DNA from: Microthyrium microscopicum
Lineage: Eukaryota; Ascomycota; Dothideomycetes; Microthyriales; Microthyriaceae
NCBI GenBank assembly: GCA_010405405.1
Contig: MU004230.1
Location: forward strand, 3,307,744-3,371,743
Length of the DNA: 64,000 nucleotides
Reading direction: 5' to 3'
The notes beneath the pieces were generated by a model. That model was not told the origin of the DNA. It made no database searches and saw only the letters and a list, made by a program, of their open reading frames with translations. The first letter of the stretch is position 1; each line of letters opens with the position of its first letter. Positions 10,056 through 24,100 of the stretch are shown one piece after another. The position numbers were made by a program, and so were the translations under genes.

Positions 10056-13000
10056 CTTTTTTAAGAATACCCTATAAGGTAAAGTATAACTAATATTTCT
10101 AATAATAAATCTTACTACTTAAGAAATATTTATTATTTTACCTTACTATTATTACTTGCCCTAATAAATATTATCCTATCTTAATAAAATAACTCTATAC
10201 GTTTATTTAATAGCTACTATTATTAAATAGGACCCTAATAGTTAATAGCATAGCCCTACTTATAAACTAGGCTTAATTTTAACTAGCTATTATGAAAAAG
10301 CGCCTCTAGGCATAATAATTAATTATAAATAGAAAACTAAGCTATGCTATTATACCTACTTAAAACTAATAAATATACTTCCTAATATAATAATACTTAT
10401 AGAAAGTGATAAGCTATTTACTATGCCTTACTACTCTAGCGCTAACCTAAGGTAGTATAAAGGGCTATTACTAAAGCCCTATATTATTATAAATCCTTAG
10501 GATATTATTAAGATTAGTGATTCTCTAGTACGTTAATCTTTAGTTAAAATAGAAGAAAATATAGAAGCAAATAGCTATTAACCTTCTTTAGTAAGGGCTC
10601 TTAAAGCTTATACTAATTAGGTAAGATATAATGCTAGAATAGGTAAAGAATTAACTTAGGTAAAGGCTAATTAGGCGGCTACGTTAAGTTTAAAGGACTA
10701 ACTAAAGAAAGGTACGTAATATTATTACGTAAAAAGTATTAAGAAAGATCTAACTAATAAGCTAAAACTAGCCTAACTAAATATTAAATAGTATATTTAG
10801 ATTTTAGTATATATTATAGATTAGGTAATTAATAAAGATAGAGATAAGTCTTTAGAAAAAAAGGTATAAAAGTTTTATAAGTAGGACATTTTGCTAATAA
10901 TATATACTAACTATCTACTAGCGTTTAAGATAACTTGTAGATTTATTACCTATTAACTAATCTAGAACTTTACTAATTTAGTTAAAAAATAAGTTATAAG
11001 ATACTTCTCTTAAGCTATGCTAGAGAAGTATTACGAGCTAGGAAAAAAGCTTGTTTTAGCCTCTTACGTTACTATATCTAAATAGCCTTAGGTTCCCTAA
11101 ATTATTTTAAATAACCCTAATACTAATAAGCTAATATTTACTAATAACTTTATAAAAGCTTCTATAATTAAGTTAAAGAAGGTAGGTAAGGATAAGGTAT
11201 ACTAATAATATATTATTTTTAAAAAAAGATAATTTATAACTCCTAAGCTTAAGTCTATACTATTAATATTAAGAAGCTAATTAATACTAATACTTAGCCT
11301 AAAAAAGGTTATTAAGAAAGATTCGTTTGTTAAAACGGAGGATCTAAAGCCTCTTATAATTAATACTTCTAAATTTAAGAATCTTTAGTTATAGAAATTA
11401 CCTTCTTTAAATAATAATAAGGAGGAGCCTTTATCTAAACCTATAACCCTAGTTATAGAGGACAATAAAGGCTTAGATTATAAGCTTAATAAAGAGGATA
11501 AGGATAATAAAGAAGGTAATAAGGACGATGCTAATACTACTTTTAGAGCTAGTAAAGAGTAGTCTAATGCTAATATTGCTTTTAGAGCTAGAAAAAAGCT
11601 GCTAAAACTACTATATAAGTACGTAGCTTTATTATAGCTAGACCTAGGTAAAGGCTTATGAACCTATATAGTAGTTACTTATAGTAATAATTAGACTAAG
11701 CCTTAGTACTTAGTAAATTAATATATCCTACTAGTATATTTATCTATAGTTAGGCTAAAGGGTAGGCTTAGACTATTTAGTTTTTCTTTAGGGGTTTTAT
11801 ATTAGCTAGTTTTACTCTTTAATGGATAATTCTTTTATATTTATTAGTTTAATACCTACTATTAAGCTTTAGATATCTTTATAAATAACTAATTACTTAT
11901 TTAAGCTACTTATAGTAGGTAGTTATACCTTATTAGCATAATAGGTAATATTAACGTAGGAGCTATTATCTAATAGAGAAGACTATAAATATCTATAGTA
12001 AGCATTCCTATTAATAGCTAGGACTCTTAGTAAGTAGTAAGGCTCTTACTTTCTTATTAATTTATTTTAGATAGTTGTTAAGCCTTTTAAGTAGTATACT
12101 AAGAGCATAGATCTATATAGTAATAGGCTTAGGCGCTTAAGTAAGAAAGTAGATAGTAAATATCCTAGCTTACTTAGGGTACCTTAGTATCTTACTAGTA
12201 GTAATACTATACTAAAGCGTTTGCTATATAATTATCTATTTAGCTAGTTTACGCTATGCTCTATTTATATCTTTATTTACTAACTTATATACTACTCCTT
12301 ATAAATAAATTATAATAAAGAATTTTAGTTTCTTAAATTCTAGCTATAAAATATTAACTTTATACTCTAAGTCTTAACTACTAGTATATGTTTATACATA
12401 AACCTTAAACTTAAATAGAACTAAATCTTAGTAAGGGTATTAGCCTTTCTTAAAATAGGGCTAACTAATTTAATAATATGTTCTTATATAGGGCTACGTA
12501 TATATTATAAAATAATAAGTAACTAGCTTATTAACCTATTATACTCCTTCTTTATTCTACTAAACTAATACCCTTAGAATCCTTAAGTAGTTTATTAACT
12601 TATAAGTTAAATCTAAATAAATATTAGTAAGCATAATAATTAATATAGTTTATTAAGCAAAAGTTATAAAATATAGTATAGAAAACTACTATATAAAGAT
12701 AAAATAGTTAAGAAATAAGCTTAAGGAATTTATATAATATTACTATAAATACCGCTAGAATTAGAACTACTAACTAAAAATTAAATTAATTAAAAGTAGC
12801 ACTAAACTATGAATTTAGAGGCTAAGGAAGTTATTAGTTAAGTATTAATATATTTCTATAAAAGATTAGTTATATTTCTATCTAATACTATTAGCTACTT
12901 ACTAGAATATATAATAATAATTATTAAGCTTTAACTCTAATTTTAATAAACTTTCTTAGGCTACTAGTTTATAGAAGAGTTATAGTCTTATTTAAGATAG

Positions 13001-16000
13001 ATATAATATTAGTTAATAGGAAATAACTTAAGAAGAGTTAATAAAGTTAATTATTAGGCCGCTAGGTACTTAAGAGTAAAGGTAGTAAGCCCTTTAATAT
13101 CTAGACTATATCCTTCTAAGACTCTTTAATTAAGAGTAACTCTATTTTTTTCTTCGTACATAATATAGTTATCTATATCCTTATTATTAAATTTATAATA
13201 GCGCTCTAATAACTTCTTACTATTATACTTACAAAGAGGGTAGCCTTTATTAAAGTTAACTTTCTAAACTAATTACTTATTCTCTCCTTATTCTTTCTTA
13301 ATCTTTACTCTATTTATCTCTTTTAAAGCTCTTAAAGATATATCAATTTTTTTAGCATTATTTAAAATATAAATAGGCTAGTAATGCTCTCTCTATTTAG
13401 TACTATTTATCTAAATAAAGCTTGCCTTAGTCTTACTTATGCTTTTAAGAATTCTTCTTACTTACCTATATAATTTCTATAGTCTACCTTAAAAGCGTAT
13501 TAATAATATTAATACGCCCTTACTTTCTAAAAGATTTAAGTTACTAAACTTAACTAATAAGCCTATTATATTACTATCGTAATCTATATATATTTTTATC
13601 TTCTTTACTTTTAAATGTGCTCTAAAAATATCTAACTTCTCTTTACTATCTATATAGTATTAAAGGTCCTTATAGAAGGGCTCTAGGTAAGATTCTTTAA
13701 TTTAATATTATATTATATTAATTTATATCTAGTTATTAGTATTAAGGATTTAATTAAATCTATAACCCTTAGAGTAAATATTATTAAGATAATATATAGG
13801 ACGAAATAAAGCTTATAAATCCTTAGCTACCCCTTAGTAAACTAAGAGAGTAGCTAGAAACATATAAGCTTTATTTATTTTAAGGACTTTTTAGCTAAAT
13901 CCTTTTATATTAAAATGTCTTATAAAGTAGTAACTTTAACTATAGAGTAAGATCTAGAGAAAGTTATACCTATATTAACTTATAATTTTAATCTATCTTT
14001 CGTCCTAGATAATATACTACTAAAAGGTATACTATACTAAAAGAGGGTTAAAATTAACTTATATATACTTTCCTTAGTATTTTTAAGTCTATATCTTTTA
14101 ATATTAAACCCTAACTGCCTTCTAGATAAATTAAGAGAATAATTAGGATCTAATATAGCTTTAGAGGAGCTAATACCTACCTAAATTAGGATTTTTGTTA
14201 GTCTAATATTAAGTTAGTATTCTTTTTAATAATAAAAGGAAGTAGATAAATTCTTACCTATTAGTTATCTTATTACTAATATATGTTTCTTTTACGTAAA
14301 GCATTGCCTTAATTAATAATATAGTAGGTAGAGATCTAGTACTTTATTAGTATATATATAATTAAGTCCTTAGTAGAGATATACTATTACGTTAGATATA
14401 ACTATCTTTCTAAAAAGAAGCACTATTAGCTATACTTTAATTAATATCTATAATATATACCTAAGTTTATAATTAGCTTTAATCTATTAATATAATACTA
14501 TCCTTATAGATAAAAGACTTCCTAAAAAGATAAAAGAACTAAATATATAATAAGCATCTAGGGTAGGTAAAGTAGTATACTTACTTTACTATCCTAGGTA
14601 TAGTAATAATAAGTAAAAGTAAATATATTAAAAAATAACTACTAAAATAAATAGGGATGCTAAAAGTAATCTCTACTATCTTAAAGTAGATTAGTAGATA
14701 ATAGAGTAAATTTAGGACTTACCTAAAGCATAGGTTATAAGCTTAAATCTAGCAAAGGATAGCTTATAATATACTTTTTATGTTTTTATTTTTATTAGTT
14801 ATAATATATAAAATATAAGCCTACTATTCTATATCCCTAGATATTCTAAATAAACCCTTAGTTTATTCTTAAAGTCACTAATCATTACTAGGTAACGAGG
14901 TAGATAGATATATAAGCCTTATAAGTTAAAAGTTTAACTACTTAGATTTTATAACATCTTTTTATAAATAAGCATAACGATTAGTTAGTAACTACTATAG
15001 CTAGTAATATATTTTTAAATGTTAGCTAACTCTAAGCTACTCTTTTACTACTTAATTATCTAGTATTTAGATATATACTATAGTTGCTACTTCTACTTAC
15101 TAGGGACTAGTACTTTTTAACTTAAAGAGAACGTTACTTAAATAAAGATATTTAGAAGTAGTTAACTAGCCTGCCTCTATATATTAATAAACTAATAATA
15201 ATGTTTATTAATATCTATTTATATTATCTAGTATATATTAATAGAAAGTATATCTTTACCTTTCTCATAATATACTACTAATTATATATTAAGTAATAAA
15301 GTTTCTCTATTTTTTTAGAGGCTTCTATATCTATATTCTTTTAATAATAATATTTACTACTTTAGATTAATAATATATACTAAGATTTCTATCTAAGGAA
15401 AAATTAAGTATATTTAAAGTATAACTACTAGCTAATAAATAATATAGTTAAATTACCTTAATAAGGCTACCTAGAGTCCTTACCTAATAAACTTAACCTT
15501 CTTAGAAAAGATATATACTTTATACTAAAGTAAAGAGTATAACCTCTATTATGTATTAGAGCTAACGTATTAGATATGCTTATTAATACTAGATTAAAGT
15601 AGGATTACTTTTTGTAAATAAGAATACTTTTAGTAAAATTAAGAGCCTATAGTTTATATAGGTTAATAATTCTATAACCTACTTATACTATTTATATTAT
15701 TCCTAATATAGTGCTTATGCTTCTTAAGGATATAGGGTAGCGTATAGAATTATCTCTATATATAATAATAATAAGGCTATAATAATATTAGAAAGTCTTT
15801 AGAGAGCTTAGTTTAAATAAAAATTATAATAGAAAATTATAGTAGTTAGCTTTAGTTTTTAGGTAATCTTTCTTCTAATTGCTAACTTGCTAGTATTTAG
15901 TTTAGATAGTATTTAAATAATATACTAGTTTTTAACTAACTTTCCCCTATATTATAAAATATAAGCTCCTTTAATATATAGAATGACTTAATTACTATAT

Positions 16001-16933
16001 CTTAGACTAGAGTATAACTACTATATAAGCATAATAGGTTATATAGAACTATAGCCTTAGGAGAGTATTATTAATAAAATAAGTAAAGGAAGAATAAGAT
16101 TAGACTTAAAAGGTATACTAGAATTACTTTATTATAACTAGTAAGCCTATCTATAAGATAAAATCTCTAAATAAGAAAGTAATTAGTTATTATTAATAAG
16201 CCTACTATAGATAGTAGTCTATAATAGGCTATAACTAATAAAGGGTAGTAATATTATTTATATTCTATATATAGTGTCTCTAAATAGTAAGTAGTTATAG
16301 TATTTAGTATAACTAAAATACTAATTAATTAATAGTTAAAAACTACTTATATTGCTATGAATTAACCTAGCGCGATGTAATATATTAATATAGAACGTAT
16401 TAACGTTAAAGACGTTAAGACTTTTTTTTAAAAGAAAAAAATTAATATAAAAAATACCTTACTATTTTAATCTTCTCTAGAAAGCGTATTAGAGAAGGGT
16501 AACTAATAAAGTATAATAAGATATCTTTAATAATAAATACTAAAGCATAAATAGTTATAAAGATTATTATAATATTATTGCTTTAAAAGGGTCCTAATAT
16601 TAATTAAGATCTACTAAGATGCCTTTGTAGCAATTTTACTAAGTATTAGTATAAATATACTACTTAATAAGCTTTATTATAGAAAGCTCTACTTACCTAA
16701 GTAATACGTAGTATTAAATAATACTACTTAGTAATAAAAAGGCTTTATAGCTATCCTAGCTAATTAATACCTATATATCTAGAAAAGTAGACTAGGTTAT
16801 AGAGATAGGTTAGACTAGTAATCTCTAATCTCTACTAGTTTTAGCCGCCTTAAAGTTAAGTAATTATTAAATAGTACTTTAAAAAGTAACTATAAGTTAT
16901 TCTTTTTGTTTTACTAAAATATATATATGTAAT

Positions 16934-16997
16934 AAGTAAAATAATATCTTAATCCCTTATGTAACAAGTAAAATAATATCTTAATCTCTTATGTAAG
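16934..16997. repeat. 32-bp tandem pair inside the element
   Basis: Two adjacent 32-bp units, starting AAGTAAAATAATATCTTAAT at 16934 and 16966, differing by a C/T change in the CCCTTATGTAA part and at the final base. Confidence 0.7.
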
Positions 16998-18682
16998 GTA
17001 TCTCTCTACGAAAGGTAGATACTTTAATATATTCTAATAAGTTATTCGTAGAGCGCGTACTATAAGTAAAATACTAAGTATTTTACTATAAGGTATCTTA
17101 CTATACGTATTCTCTTAAGTAGTCCTTAGGGAGGAATAGCATAGTAAGCTTTATAATTAATTTTACGCGCGTAGAAGTATACTACACTAGAGAGTATAAG
17201 ATTAAGAGCAGAAAGAGCCTTTTAGCTAAGAAGGCTTACTCTATAGTAGTAAGATATTATTCCTAAAGTAATACTTACTACTAGATTATTATAGCAAGAC
17301 TACGTAGGTATAAAACTACTATATAGTATAAGCTTAATATTATTATAGATTCTACGTAATTTTTAACGTTACGTATTAAAATTTACTATAATTTTACCCC
17401 TTTTTTTCTATAAAAGAGCTAAAATTGCTAAGTTCCTCTACTTATCTAGCTCTTAATATAGCTATAAAGAAACTTAGTAAGACTTAAGTGCATATATTAC
17501 TTACTATATAAACTAGCTTAGCGCTACTTAGATATAATGGCTAGATTAGAGTTATAGTCTTCTTCTTACTTAATACTAAAAAATCTTACTTTACTAAACC
17601 TTCTTTACTATAATTCTATTACCTAATCGTGTTAGTTATGCTTAATTTAATAAGGAAAGATAAACTTATATATAATTTAGCCTTATAAGATTATTATATA
17701 GTAGCACTAACTATCTTAGCGTTAATCTTATACTATTTTTTTGCTTTTTTTATATTCTTATAGGAATAGTGTTCTATAATAGTAGGCTAGCCTCTTAGAT
17801 ATTTAAGTATAGATATATTTTATAAAATAATTAGTATTTATAAGGAATACTTACGCCTCTAGCGTTAGTAGTTCTACTAATTAGTAAGCTAAATAGTATA
17901 TATAATAGTTTAGTACGCAAGCTAAGGGATATAGGCTTACTAAAACGTAACTTTACCTTATGTAATATAAATAAAGAAGTCTAAAATACTCTATATTAAT
18001 GTCTTAAAGCTTACATAATTATATTAAAAGCTAGAAATTACTTTTAGGGATATAAATTAGTAGTAGAGGAGTATTAGAAAACGTTATAGCTAAAGGAATA
18101 GAAGTTTTTAGCAACTTAGACTTACTAAAAGTTAGTAAAGTAGTTATAAGTAAAAAGAACAACGCGCTAGAATAATATTATTTAGTAAGGGATTACGCCC
18201 TCCTTGCTATTAAGATATAACGCTTAACCTAAAAGGATAATATATAAAGGAATAACTTAAGAACTTATAAAAGAAATAATACCCTAAAAGGGATATTATA
18301 GCTAAGGCTTACCTATAAGCTAATTTAGTAAGGAACTACTACTACTAAGCTTTACTAAACTTTACTATAGTTATAAATCTATAACTTTGCTTTTATCCTT
18401 CTAAGGAAGAAGCCCTATAGTGCTTACCCTAATTAAAACCCTTGCGTAGTATTATTTTATTTATTAAAGCTATTTTAGAGGAGATATTATAAATATAGTC
18501 TTCTTAAAGAATATTTCCTTACTAAATTTAGTAAGCTTCTCTATAAACTAATATCTTTGCTTATAATATATCTTTATAACTATATTAAAATTTATATATA
18601 GCTTACTATACCCTTTTATATAAGCTATAGTATTATATAAGGGTACTGCCTTACTAATAATTAGTAACTTTCTCGCTTTTAA

Positions 18683-18894
18683 AGATATTTTATAGTACTA
18701 CGTAACTAAAAATAAATCTCCTTAAAAATACCTTCTAAAAATAGCCCTTACTAAGGGGAGTCTAGAATAAGTCTCGAAATTATTATAAATAGGGGAATGC
18801 GTCGCTAAATTAGAATTGTGGTTGAGATTTGGGGGTTGTAGGATTTGGTTTTGGTGTTCTCTGATGTGAACAGGTTGGCCGCTATTACGCGTCA
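18683..18894 (-). repeat. right terminal inverted repeat
   Basis: Inverted partner of 7630-7841, ending in TGACGCG on the minus strand next to TA (18895-18896). Its outer 120 bp keep more CA and CG sites than the left copy, so it is the less mutated end. Confidence 0.9.
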
Positions 18895-18896
18895 TA

Positions 18897-20015
18897 ACTT
18901 GTTCCCCCACCCCCACACTAAAGGGAGATGGGTGAATAATTTTTGACCCGCCATCACTTTCATGGAATCGTCCACAGACTCACAGTCCAAGAAGACTCTA
19001 TTTCCGGCCAAGATTGCTTGCGATTGCTGGCCGTCGCTGAAGAGCTTGGGCCGAAGCATCGTTTGATGAGCCACTGCCATCAGCTGCCTCAAGTTCCCGA
19101 ACCCAGACCCACGTCTGCAACATCTCCTGGCTTTCGCCGGCGTCTGGGGAAGAGGTGGGAGTTTAATCAAGCGTAGATGAAGACCTCTAATTATGGACTG
19201 CGACTGGCAGGTCCATCCATGTCCAGCCTCATCAACTGTTCGCATCAACAGTCCAGGCAGCGAAAAGCAACCACAAACCATAAGCTTGAGAAGATGTACC
19301 TGAGGCGTAGCGAAGGCCAAACAAGCTCAACTACAACGAAGATTGATCAGTAGATGTCTAATTCGCTGCAGGTCTCTCCATGATAGGTACTGGTACTTGT
19401 GGCCGTTGCAGCTAAGTCCACGAATGAAGGCATCGGATGCCTCTCCATGCTTCAACGATCCTGTGCCTGACAAGGATGGAGGAGTGATGGCGCGTCCAAG
19501 AAACTTCACAACGCGACCCCCGCAAAAGACCTTTAGTCTGTCAGAATATGAAGACGGTCAAGGGCTTCGCCCTCCGGCCAAGGCCCAAGGCCCACAAAAG
19601 GCTTGCAAGTTTAGTCTGCCCAACGCTGCCTCTGTAATAACAATAACATGGACTTTGGGGAAAAGCATGACGATCCAGGGCCATCTTAATTCTCAAGGTC
19701 TCCCTAGTCTGAAGAGTAGTCTCTCTTAGGGGTCGGGAAGACTTACTCCACTCGTTTGGTCTTCAGGCTGCGTTTGATGCCATTGCTAACACTTGTCACC
19801 TGCGCCCCCACACTTTCCTCCCATCTCACGATGTCATCTTTAATATTTAAACTGCTGCTAATCCCCTTCTTTCCAAAGCATCATTCATAACATTAGTTTC
19901 TTCATTCTACCTTTGTGCCTTGCGTTGTGGTTGTTGCTTTGCTATCCACCCTTTCAGCTTCAGCCCTCTTCAGCCTTGCTCTACCAATTGCACACTTTCT
20001 AAACAACACTTGATC
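18897..20015. other. gene-free flank and aldolase promoter
   Basis: Normal base composition resumes at the TA. I see no supportable gene here. The last part holds the promoter of the following aldolase: an A/T-rich stretch near 19835-19855 (TTTAATATTTAAAC) and pyrimidine-rich leader sequence up to the start codon. Confidence 0.4.
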
Positions 20016-21125
20016 ATGTCACCACATCTTGACACTCCTGAATCTACTTCTCCAATGGGAAGCTACTCAATGCCATCTCAATTCACTTCATCCATGGGCC
20101 ATGGCTCAGTGAGATCGCCGCTATACAGGCAATATCACGATAATTCGGAAACCAGCTCAATCAATTCCATAGACTCCCATAGTCACCGGTCAATGGTTCC
20201 AGGCATCTATGTTCCAACGGTTGCCTTTTTCGACCCGGAGACTGAAGAATTGGACCTGGACACGATATCATCCCACGCCATAAGGCTAGCAGCCGCCGGT
20301 GTACAAGGAATAGCCACCCAAGGCTCGAATGGTGAGGCGGTCCATATGACCCACCGTGAACGCAATCTCGTCACTTTTACCACACGCAAAGCTCTGGACC
20401 GTGCCGGACACTCAGACATGCCAATCATCGTCGGATGCGGTGCTCAATCCACAAGAGAAGCCATTGAGCTCTGTCACGACGCTCACACTGCCGGCGGCGA
20501 CTTTGCGCTTGTACTCCCCCCATCTTACTACATCGGTCTGCATGCCAAGTCCACCGTTATGGAGTTCTTCCGCGACGTGGCTACCGCCTCACCAATTCCC
20601 ATCCTCATCTACAACTACCCACCTGCAGCCGGTGGCATTGATCTCAACTCAGACGCAATCATCGAGCTATCCAAGCACCCCAACATCGCCGGCTGCAAGC
20701 TAACCTGCGGCAACACCGGAAAACTAAACCGAATAGCCGCTGCAACACGTGCAGTAACCCTCGAAGACCCTGGTTCTGGATTCATGTGCATGGGGGGTTC
20801 AGCAGACTTCCTTCTCCAGACCCTTGTTGGAGGCGGCTCAGGCATCATTGGAGGTTTCGCCAACATTGCGCCAAAGGCATGCGTTAAGCTCGTCAATGCC
20901 TTTGAAAAGGGCAATCTCAAGGAAGCGCGCCGACTGCAAGCTATAGTCGCTCGAGGCGATTGGGCTGCGATTCAAGGCGGCATCATTGGCACGAAAAGTG
21001 CTATGCAATCCCACTTTGGATATGGTGGTTACTGCCGCAAGCCACTTCCTCGACCCAATAAGGAGGAGACAGCGAGATGGCGTGAGGCTTTTGAGGAAAC
21101 CATTGCGCTCGAACAAGCATTATAA
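20016..21125 (+). CDS. DHDPS/NAL-family class I aldolase
   Basis: Single-exon TIM-barrel lyase of 369 residues that forms a Schiff base with 2-oxo acids. The start at 20016 is the first ATG of the open frame; a Ser-rich tail of about 60 residues precedes the barrel, which begins at GIYVPTVAFF. Motifs: GSNGE (103-107, the family's GTTGE-like loop), catalytic Tyr in IYNYPPAA (Y201) and Schiff-base Lys in AGCKLT (K228), then a Gly-rich GGGSGIIGG segment. Fungal members of this family include 4-hydroxy-2-oxoglutarate aldolases and 2-keto-3-deoxy-L-galactonate aldolases. Lysine synthesis by DHDPS is not expected in fungi, so a sugar-acid or hydroxyproline-type substrate is more likely (inference). 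The exact substrate is open. Confidence 0.88.
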   Translation: MSPHLDTPESTSPMGSYSMPSQFTSSMGHGSVRSPLYRQYHDNSETSSINSIDSHSHRSMVPGIYVPTVAFFDPETEELDLDTISSHAIRLAAAGVQGIATQGSNGEAVHMTHRERNLVTFTTRKALDRAGHSDMPIIVGCGAQSTREAIELCHDAHTAGGDFALVLPPSYYIGLHAKSTVMEFFRDVATASPIPILIYNYPPAAGGIDLNSDAIIELSKHPNIAGCKLTCGNTGKLNRIAAATRAVTLEDPGSGFMCMGGSADFLLQTLVGGGSGIIGGFANIAPKACVKLVNAFEKGNLKEARRLQAIVARGDWAAIQGGIIGTKSAMQSHFGYGGYCRKPLPRPNKEETARWREAFEETIALEQAL

Positions 21126-24100
21126 ATGCAAAACACTAATCCAAACCACTCGGTTTTTGCATTGGCGCAATGGAATTTTTGAGACTGGAGTCCTGATTTG
21201 TTGGTTCTGCTTTCTAGTGCTTTGAAAAGGTCTTGTTCACCGGATGCGAACAACTTTTAGCAACAACCTGGCATTTACATGCATATTTCAGAGAGGCGTC
21301 ATTTTGGGACATTGTCTGTCCAATGTCTCGTAATTTTGGGAGGTATTTTTGAAATTTTCAACAGTTTGATGGGAAGACAAAAAATTCATGGGTTCTTCAC
21401 CTGAACACACCGCATTGGAAGGAGCTTTGATATCATATTTTGGGGATCTACCATGTACTTGGAAGTAACATGAATTTACATGGTGTAATTACACTTTTCA
21501 ATTTTTCTTGAAGTTCATTGTGACTGTACTATTGTTTGAATGATGCCTTCAATCTGCACTCAATGATCATCATAACTCCATTAATGTAGAATGACATATG
21601 ACCAACTGTGCCTGCTTATGCACTGCCAACCAAGTAAATTCACTTATGTAATTATCCAAGATGACTTTGGTCAATCAGTTCGTCGGCACTGTAAGTTGGT
21701 CGATCGCCAAATTGATAGTGGCAGTTTGCACCTGTTCTACACTAATCCACCAGTTTCGAAATTGCACGTAAGGTAGCCGATTACCTGTTAGCCAAACGGC
21801 CGTTGTGGAATTGACAGCTATCTTTGATGTGCATCGAATTGCGCACCTGATGCAACCGGAGTCGGTGATAAAATACTGCAGCGGCAAGGAATCTTGGAAA
21901 GCGGTGTGATAAGTTGGCCCAGCAAGATATCACTTTTGGCCGTCCACGCCGTCAATCACCACTTTAGATTGCAATCACTTCATTTCCAAGCAATGTTCTT
22001 ATCTTTTAAATGCGCAGCAGCTGGACTTTGGTTCTCTTATTATAGATACTAAACTTGGAATCTGTAGTTCATTTGCGGCATCTTGCGGCAAGGCTACTTT
22101 GCTTTGCCGCATATACCACAATTGGAAGGACGTCAAGTTTAGTGTCGTCTATTCTTGCTTAGAGAGGATAGTACGAAAGCCAGCAACGTAAGGCATGATT
22201 ACCAGAGCAAAGATTATATCCAGGTCTGTGATTGGAGAGTTGGGGGCATGTCTTTTGCGATGTCCTGCATGTAATTTGCAAGGGCAGAATACTGGTTGGT
22301 CGATCATATCTCTCTGTAAGGAGTCACGCTAGAAGCCCCTCGTTGCTGATGTTTTGGCTGGGTAATACCTGTAAACTTGATGGTCACGATGGTCAAGTTT
22401 TTGCTAGACTACTACTTGGGCTTATATTCGCAATTGATGTTGTTGTATTGTCTGCAGTAGCGTCGGACTTTGTTTCAACGGCACCAACGCTATGTTTTTT
22501 AGCTGATGACCTTGACCGTCTTCAACTCTCGCCGCAAAAAGCTGGGGCGCAGAGTGTGGGTCCTTGATACTGGAGAAACCCGATCACCCAATGGCGTGGA
22601 TCTGATGCGCTCGCGTCACGCTGCCATAAGGGGTCGCAAGGCTGGACGAGAGTTGACGTGGGAGGTTACCGTACCGTATGCTGGGAAAGAGATACTGTAC
22701 CTTCCCTCTAATCGAAAGCGTTTGCGGCTCCAAAGATGAAGAGGAAACTTTCATATTTTATTCTTTCTCGTATTACAACCCAGTCCATTCCAGCGGGTTC
22801 CGACTGTATCAAGTGAACCGGCGATTTGGTGCGATCCAAGGTCCAGACCGTTGGCATCGTTTGCACGATTGGGATGGTGGTGTGGTGGTGTGGGATTACT
22901 CACGCCACTCTCACGCGCTGCCAAAGTGGTGACCTGAGCTCGCTTCAATGTTGCTTCTGAGAGGGCTACCGGTAACATCTAAGCGCCAAATATCGAACCT
23001 GTTTGGTACTGTACATACCCGCGAGGGATTAGGTGACCTGAGGTGTTTCGCCACAGTGCATTTACCCCTTAGTTTAGATTACGCCTGACAGCGCCATGAA
23101 AACGTTTGACAAACCCTTCCACGTGCACGTAATCAATTCAATGTTCAATAACAAGAAGCCGTTGTAGCGGCGTACTTTGTTGAGCAACGAAAGATCAGGA
23201 CCCCGTGTTTGTGGGCGAGTTGACCGAGCCCCAAACCCCGAAGGGAGGGGGACTGAGCGTTCCTGAAGATAAGCTCTCTAAGCCCAGGGTAGATATGAAA
23301 TCCCCTCGGAGTGAGCTTGCGAGCGTGAGAGTCACGATAGAAGGGAGAGGTGTTGCTGACCTGAAGATGGAAAGAACCCTTTCGACTTAGCGTTAAGGGG
23401 GCCAAGAGCGTTATTTACAGCCACTGAGGCGAAACACCTCAGCTCAGGTGCTACCTCCATACCCGCCGTTGGCAACGTTGGTTCTCCTTCTCGTGGGGAA
23501 GATTAGCGTGGGGCGTAAAGGTAAATTGAGTGGAGCCTCATATTCAGTGATGCAACTGATTATTCTCTCAACCTCGTTGGATAGTTCGATGTTGCTCCTT
23601 TTGCTTCTTCTACAATACTTCCTCTTTACCATGCCTGTTCACGCCTGGTTCTGCAATAATCAACATTATACGCTAGGCGGCCAATGATATAACGCGGGTT
23701 CTTACGTGGATCGATATCTCGCAGATTGAATTGAAAGTTGAAACATGCAAGAAAAGCGCGAGCTGCAGGAGACTGCGCTTCTTCCCCCAACGACTGGCAA
23801 CTGCAGAACACTCCATGTCCTATCTCTAGCTCCGCGTAAATATCAGCAGCATGCGGCCTTGGACAAATCTCTCCTCAAGGACAAGATGCAACAGGGGAGC
23901 AATGTGCTGATAGCAGATGCAGTGGGGATACGTTATTGTTACCTCTCTGTACATCAGTCGTCATGCAACTGACAGCTCAACAAGCTGTATCCCAATGTAG
24001 CTGATATATCCGTCTGTACTGCATGATCAAGCCACGTTGAAAGCCGGTGTTGGATGAGGCCCGGAGACGCGTCAAAGGATTTGCTTCTTTTGCTGACCGA

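Larger units (their letters stand above)
7630..18894. mobile_element. 11.3-kb RIP-degraded DNA transposon with 212-bp TIRs
   Basis: The two ends are long inverted copies of each other (7630-7841 and 18683-18894) and are flanked on both sides by TA (7628-7629 and 18895-18896), which fits a TA target-site duplication. The interior is extremely AT-rich, full of TAG/TAA in every frame, poor in CA and TG dinucleotides, and holds no open frame of 60 residues over 11 kb. This is the signature of repeat-induced point mutation. TA duplication and inverted ends point to a cut-and-paste DNA element. Its superfamily cannot be named, because the transposase is destroyed and the length is far above a normal Tc1/mariner element. 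Traces of former coding sequence remain as runs interrupted by stops (for example near 8250-9300, 10600-11700 and 18200-18500). It could also be a composite with nested insertions. Confidence 0.8.

Noticed and set aside
7630-18894. LTR retrotransposon or Starship-type element
   Set aside because: The long terminal copies are inverted, not direct, and TA flanks both ends. No tyrosine-recombinase captain gene can be read in the degraded interior, so neither label can be supported.
18892-19320. Minus-strand open frame of 142 codons at the right edge of the element
   Set aside because: It runs into the transposon end, has no family motif, and its composition looks like chance.
22080-22115. Short hairpin TGCGGCAA ... 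TTGCCGCA
   Set aside because: Only an 8-9 bp stem, with no T-tract or partner structure; expected by chance at this scale.
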